This document shows positions 61,097 to 64,000 of a DNA stretch of 64,000 nt, piece after piece. Source of the DNA: Streptomyces sp. NRRL F-6131 (GTDB lineage Bacteria; Actinomycetota; Actinomycetes; Streptomycetales; Streptomycetaceae). The translations under genes and the position numbers were made by a program. The notes below the pieces were generated by a model, which worked only from the letters and a program-made list of their open reading frames with translations, did not search any database and was not told the origin of the DNA. The number at the start of each line of letters is the position of its first letter. Position 1 is the first letter of the stretch. Where the stretch lies: contig JOHN01000018.1 of NCBI GenBank assembly GCA_000719695.1, positions 1 to 64,000 of the forward strand, given 5' to 3'.

Positions 61097-62070
61097 GCAC
61101 CGTCTACCCCTACCCGACCTTGCTGGGCAGGATCGACGTCTCGGTCCGGAGGGCGAGCATCGACGGCCGGGACCTTCCGCTCTCCTACGTCTCCGAACGG
61201 GAGCACGTTGTTGCCCTGCACCAGATAGACCGGGACGACTGGCGTGAGGGGGTGCTCGAGTTGGAGGTCACCGCCCCCGGCGACGAACTGGCCGACGGTC
61301 CGTGGGCTGCGGTGACCTGTGTCGCCGTCCTGACCGAGGGCGCTACCAACGCCCGTACCGTTACCCGGCTCGAACGCAGCCGTACTGACCGTAAGTGGCG
61401 CGGCGAGGTGGTGGTCCGCCGAAGCTCGCACGTAGCACGTGCGACTCTGCAGGTCAGCCTGGTGGGGAGCTACGACGGCGTCGACGGTCGGGTCATCGGG
61501 ACGGTCGACGAACCCTGGTTCGTCGACCTCCTCGCCCGAACCCCGATCCGGCGCCGCGAGATCGAGATCAGACAGGAGGACTTCCGCGACGGTCCGCAGG
61601 AGTGGCTCCACCCCTTCAGGGACTCGCCGTGGCTGGTCGAGACCACGGGCGACCTGCCCGTGGTGTACCTCAACACGTCCTTCGAAGGCCTGACCGAACT
61701 GCTCAACACCCCACGCGGTCCGTTGGAGAAGGCCACGGCCGGACTGGTGGCCGCGCAGGTGGCGGGGGAAGCGTGGACCGCCATGTTCCATGCGGCGCTC
61801 GGCGACGTCGAGCTGGACGAGGAGGGTAGGCCCGAACTCCCCGACGGCTGGAGAGATGCCGCACTGCGTGCGATGATGCCGGACGTCCTTCCCGGTCGAC
61901 CTCTCGCCGATGCCTTGGCCGAGGCGTACGCCCGGCGGAGCGAGGGGCACGGCTGGGCCGAACTCCAGTCCCGTATCCAGTTCGCGGCGGCCCGCCGGGC
62001 CCAGGTCCCCAAGCAGCTGACCACCGCCGTCCGAACCGTCTCGCGCAACCAGGAAGGTGCAAGCCGTTGA
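61093..62070 (+). CDS. unknown protein of the defence operon
   Basis: 325 residues, GTG start overlapping the upstream stop and TTGA overlap with the next gene. The first 150 residues look beta-rich (YPTLLGRIDVSVRRASIDG, WAAVTCVAVLTEG, WRGEVVVRRSSHVARATLQV) and could be an immunoglobulin-like or OB-type fold. The rest is mostly helical, with Asp/Glu-rich patches. No catalytic motif such as HKD, HNH or PD-(D/E)xK was recognised. Tight coupling to the XRE-GHKL gene argues that the two products interact. Confidence 0.75.
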   Translation: MSTVYPYPTLLGRIDVSVRRASIDGRDLPLSYVSEREHVVALHQIDRDDWREGVLELEVTAPGDELADGPWAAVTCVAVLTEGATNARTVTRLERSRTDRKWRGEVVVRRSSHVARATLQVSLVGSYDGVDGRVIGTVDEPWFVDLLARTPIRRREIEIRQEDFRDGPQEWLHPFRDSPWLVETTGDLPVVYLNTSFEGLTELLNTPRGPLEKATAGLVAAQVAGEAWTAMFHAALGDVELDEEGRPELPDGWRDAALRAMMPDVLPGRPLADALAEAYARRSEGHGWAELQSRIQFAAARRAQVPKQLTTAVRTVSRNQEGASR

Positions 62071-62978
62071 CCCGGCCCGGAATCGACACCCCCGACCGGC
62101 TTGCCCTGCTGTCCCCGACGGTCGCCGCCAAGTATCTGACGGTCGGGGTCCGCGCCGGCCGGGAGCAGCTTCCCCAGGTGGCGCTGCTCCGCGCGAGCGA
62201 GGCCGTGGACGACGACTCCGGTCGCTGGGACACGGCTCCGCTCCGGGAGCTCCTCGACGAGGCGATGCACCGTTTCGACGACTCGCCGACCGAAGCCGAC
62301 TCGTGGCTGTCGCCCCGGTTGCACGCGACACTCCGGTTGACCCGGGCGGAAGCCGCGAGGCCGGGCTTGTGGAACTTCCTCGCCCTGGCGGTCGCACCGG
62401 ACTACGTGCTGTGGCGCCACCTCCCGCGCGGCGGTGCGGAGGACGGCGATCCGCCGAAGGTCAGTGCTCCCCGATTCACGGGGATCCACTACACCCAGGC
62501 CTTCGCCCGCCTGTGGTGGGCGGCCGAGCTGTTCCGCGACGGAGGCGACTACCGGCCGGTCGAGATCGCCTGCCGGAACCAGGACATGCTCAACACGGCG
62601 ATGCGTCTGGACGCGATCGACCACCGTCCCACCGCCCTGGCCATGGTCCGGGTCCTGAAGGGGTTGGCCGAGTCGGGTGCCACTCGGCTGGGTGACAGGG
62701 TCAATGCCCTCTGCACGGCGGTGAACGCGGCCGGCAGCACGTTGATGTACGACGTCATCGCCCAGGACGACCTTCCCGATCCGGACGCCCTGGTCTCCTG
62801 GGTGGCGGAAGCGGACACGGCGCCTTCGGTCCCGTGGGACCGGTTGCCCGACGGTCCGCCCGAGGAAGCGGTGCGCCGCGACTCGGTGGACCGTCTGGTC
62901 CGGATGTTCCAGGAGTTCAGCGAGCACGCACCGCTGCGGGACCGCGGGCGCAAGCGCGAGGCCGACACGACGTCATGA
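62067..62978 (+). CDS. unknown protein of the defence operon, possibly DUF6339-like
   Basis: 303 residues with a TTG start (TTGA overlap). The mid part FTGIHYTQAFARLWWAAELF, then YRPVEIACRNQDMLNTAMRL and HRPTALAMVRVLKGL, is helical and, from memory, recalls proteins labelled DUF6339; this label is unchecked. The protein is soluble and has no membrane span. It ends the plus-strand operon, and a hairpin follows three bases after. A role with the XRE-GHKL protein is inferred from operon coupling only. Confidence 0.7.
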   Translation: MTRPGIDTPDRLALLSPTVAAKYLTVGVRAGREQLPQVALLRASEAVDDDSGRWDTAPLRELLDEAMHRFDDSPTEADSWLSPRLHATLRLTRAEAARPGLWNFLALAVAPDYVLWRHLPRGGAEDGDPPKVSAPRFTGIHYTQAFARLWWAAELFRDGGDYRPVEIACRNQDMLNTAMRLDAIDHRPTALAMVRVLKGLAESGATRLGDRVNALCTAVNAAGSTLMYDVIAQDDLPDPDALVSWVAEADTAPSVPWDRLPDGPPEEAVRRDSVDRLVRMFQEFSEHAPLRDRGRKREADTTS

Positions 62979-62980
62979 CC

Positions 62981-63025
62981 GAGGGGTGGGGTCGCTCCTT
63001 CGCACGAGGAGCCGTCCCGCCCCTC
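62981..63025. terminator. bidirectional terminator between the unknown gene and the cytosine methyltransferase
   Basis: GAGGGGTGGG pairs with CCCGCCCCTC (one G-U pair), and an inner GCTCC/GGAGC stem follows, with loop TTCGCACGA. It fills the 58-base gap between the convergent genes. Confidence 0.8.
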
Positions 63026-63036
63026 TGATCATCGAC

Positions 63037-64000
63037 TCAGGCCCCGGCGGTCACCGGTGCCCGCTTGTCGGACGCGACCTTCTGCTTCCACTCGTCCACG
63101 GAGTACATCGTGGATTCGCCGGTCGGTACCCATGCATCGAGGTTCTTCAGCGCCACCTCGACGTCCGCCGCGCCGCGACGGAGGGCCGCAGCCAGGACGT
63201 GAATACCGAGGCGCGGCGGAATGGCGTTGCCGATCTGTTGGGCCCGGTCCTTCCCGCGCCACGGATAGTTCCCGGGAAAGGTCTGCAGGACGCCGGACTG
63301 GGGGAGGCCGAAGCGTTCCTTCTCCTTGGGGTCGGAGGGGCCGCCCGGCCGCTCCAGCCAGTTCCGGGAGACCTTGCCGGTGACGGTGAACGCGGGCTCG
63401 TCGTGGCCGCGGCGACCGCGGGCCGCAGGATCACCACCGGTGCCGTAGTTCGACACCACCTCGTAGGGCGTCCGGACGTCCTTGAGCGCCTTCCCCATGG
63501 TGACCCAAGGCTGCAGACCGGCGTCGTGCGTGTCCTGGGTCGCACCCTTCCGGAACCGCCGATGGGTGGGCTTCGGGAACTCGACCACGTCGCTCAGCAC
63601 CGAGTCCGCCGGCCGCTTCCGCGCGATCAGGATGGCCCGCCGACGGGTCTGCGGCACGCCGAACTCCTCGGTGTGCAGGACGGTGCACTCGGCACTGTAG
63701 CCCCGCTCCTCCAGGATGCGCTTGTACTCCTGCCAGACCGGGAGCACGGCCGGCACCTGCTCCAGCACGATCGTGTCGTACCCGGGAGCGCCGTCGGCGA
63801 GGGCGGTGAGTGCCCAACGCAGCGGCTCCAGGACGAGGCCGGTCCGTTCGTCCTCGAGGGCGTCGAGCTCTCCCCGTACGTCCTCGCCCTTGGCCATCCG
63901 CCTGGCGAAGTCGAGAACCTGGTCCAACGCCTGTCGTCCCGCACCCTTGCCCGCGACGGTGAAGGTCTGGCACGGCGGACCGCCGGCGAGCACGTTGGCG
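63037..64000 (-). CDS. DNA cytosine-C5 methyltransferase, 5' end outside window
   Basis: At least 321 residues; the frame remains open to the last base, so the start lies beyond 64000. Motif IV is GGPPCQTF with the catalytic Cys; motif VI is the EQV variant (LEQVPAVLPVW); motif VIII is QTRRRAILIA; QIGNAIPPRL is motif X, and the target-recognition region lies between. It methylates cytosine C5, and would mark self DNA (the DrmMII role in class 2 DISARM is of this kind). Orientation is convergent with the unknown-protein operon, and only the C-terminal part is visible. It may also belong to an independent system further right. Confidence 0.9.
   Translation of the reverse strand, partial: ANVLAGGPPCQTFTVAGKGAGRQALDQVLDFARRMAKGEDVRGELDALEDERTGLVLEPLRWALTALADGAPGYDTIVLEQVPAVLPVWQEYKRILEERGYSAECTVLHTEEFGVPQTRRRAILIARKRPADSVLSDVVEFPKPTHRRFRKGATQDTHDAGLQPWVTMGKALKDVRTPYEVVSNYGTGGDPAARGRRGHDEPAFTVTGKVSRNWLERPGGPSDPKEKERFGLPQSGVLQTFPGNYPWRGKDRAQQIGNAIPPRLGIHVLAAALRRGAADVEVALKNLDAWVPTGESTMYSVDEWKQKVASDKRAPVTAGA

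Noticed and set aside
46427..63036. Possible classification as BREX, Druantia or canonical DISARM
   Set aside because: No PglX, PglZ or BrxL is present. DUF1998 is on a separate DrmB-like protein and not part of a single giant DruE. DrmC is missing. The name DISARM-like is kept only for the DrmA-DrmB core.

Overview
The window is about 70% or more GC with near-saturated third-position GC, GTG/TTG starts, GTGA/ATGA stop-start overlaps, a Tat-exported protein, a CobIJ fusion and XRE-type regulators. Together these point to a Streptomycetaceae actinomycete (Streptomyces or Kitasatospora). No rRNA, tRNA, CRISPR array, insertion sequence or integrase was seen.

Left part (1-15.7 kb). A 5'-truncated polytopic membrane protein is followed by a membrane-anchored GH16 glycanase, an ATP-grasp ligase and a flavin monooxygenase-like enzyme; this looks like the 3' end of a small surface-glycan or metabolite operon. 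Then come an aminoglycoside-phosphotransferase-fold kinase, GTP cyclohydrolase II (ribA), NADP-type glutamate dehydrogenase (gdhA), a Tat-exported protein of unknown function, an AraC/GyrI-type regulator broken by a G-run frameshift, a quinone oxidoreductase, a two-domain VOC protein and apolipoprotein N-acyltransferase (lnt).

Cobalamin region (15.8-30.5 kb). Oxygen-dependent corrin-ring genes lie in three blocks. cobN (minus strand) is preceded by a clear B12 riboswitch. cobG-cobH-cobIJ and cbiD are on the plus strand. cobL-cobM-cobK are on the minus strand, translationally coupled. A YefM/RelE-type toxin-antitoxin pair sits between cobIJ and cbiD. An XRE-HTH domain fused to a MurA-like enzyme and a DinB-like protein sit between cbiD and cobK.

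Middle part (30.7-46.3 kb). Ordinary accessory and metabolic genes: gamma-glutamylcyclotransferase-like protein, DMT-family exporter, DHFR-family reductase divergent from a TetR regulator with a shared inverted repeat, type III polyketide synthase, EF-hand protein, a complete peptide/nickel-type ABC transporter (permease, lipoprotein, permease, double ATPase), serine hydroxymethyltransferase (glyA), aldehyde dehydrogenase and a class I methyltransferase.

Right part (46.4-64 kb). A multigene locus that I read as a DISARM-like, GHKL-ATPase-containing phage-defence or restriction system. The minus-strand operon encodes a small basic Thr/Val-repeat protein, a 1597-residue fusion of a sacsin/HSP90-like GHKL ATPase to an SF2 helicase, a UvrD-family helicase, a DrmA-like helicase and a DrmB-like DUF1998 protein. 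A divergent plus-strand operon encodes an XRE-HTH/GHKL ATPase and two proteins of unknown function. A convergent DNA cytosine-C5 methyltransferase runs off the right edge. A perfect inverted repeat lies in the divergent promoter region, and strong hairpins bracket the locus. The helicase pair matches DISARM's DrmA-DrmB core, but no DrmC-type PLD nuclease is visible, and two GHKL ATPases plus UvrD take its place. This is the most interesting object in the window.
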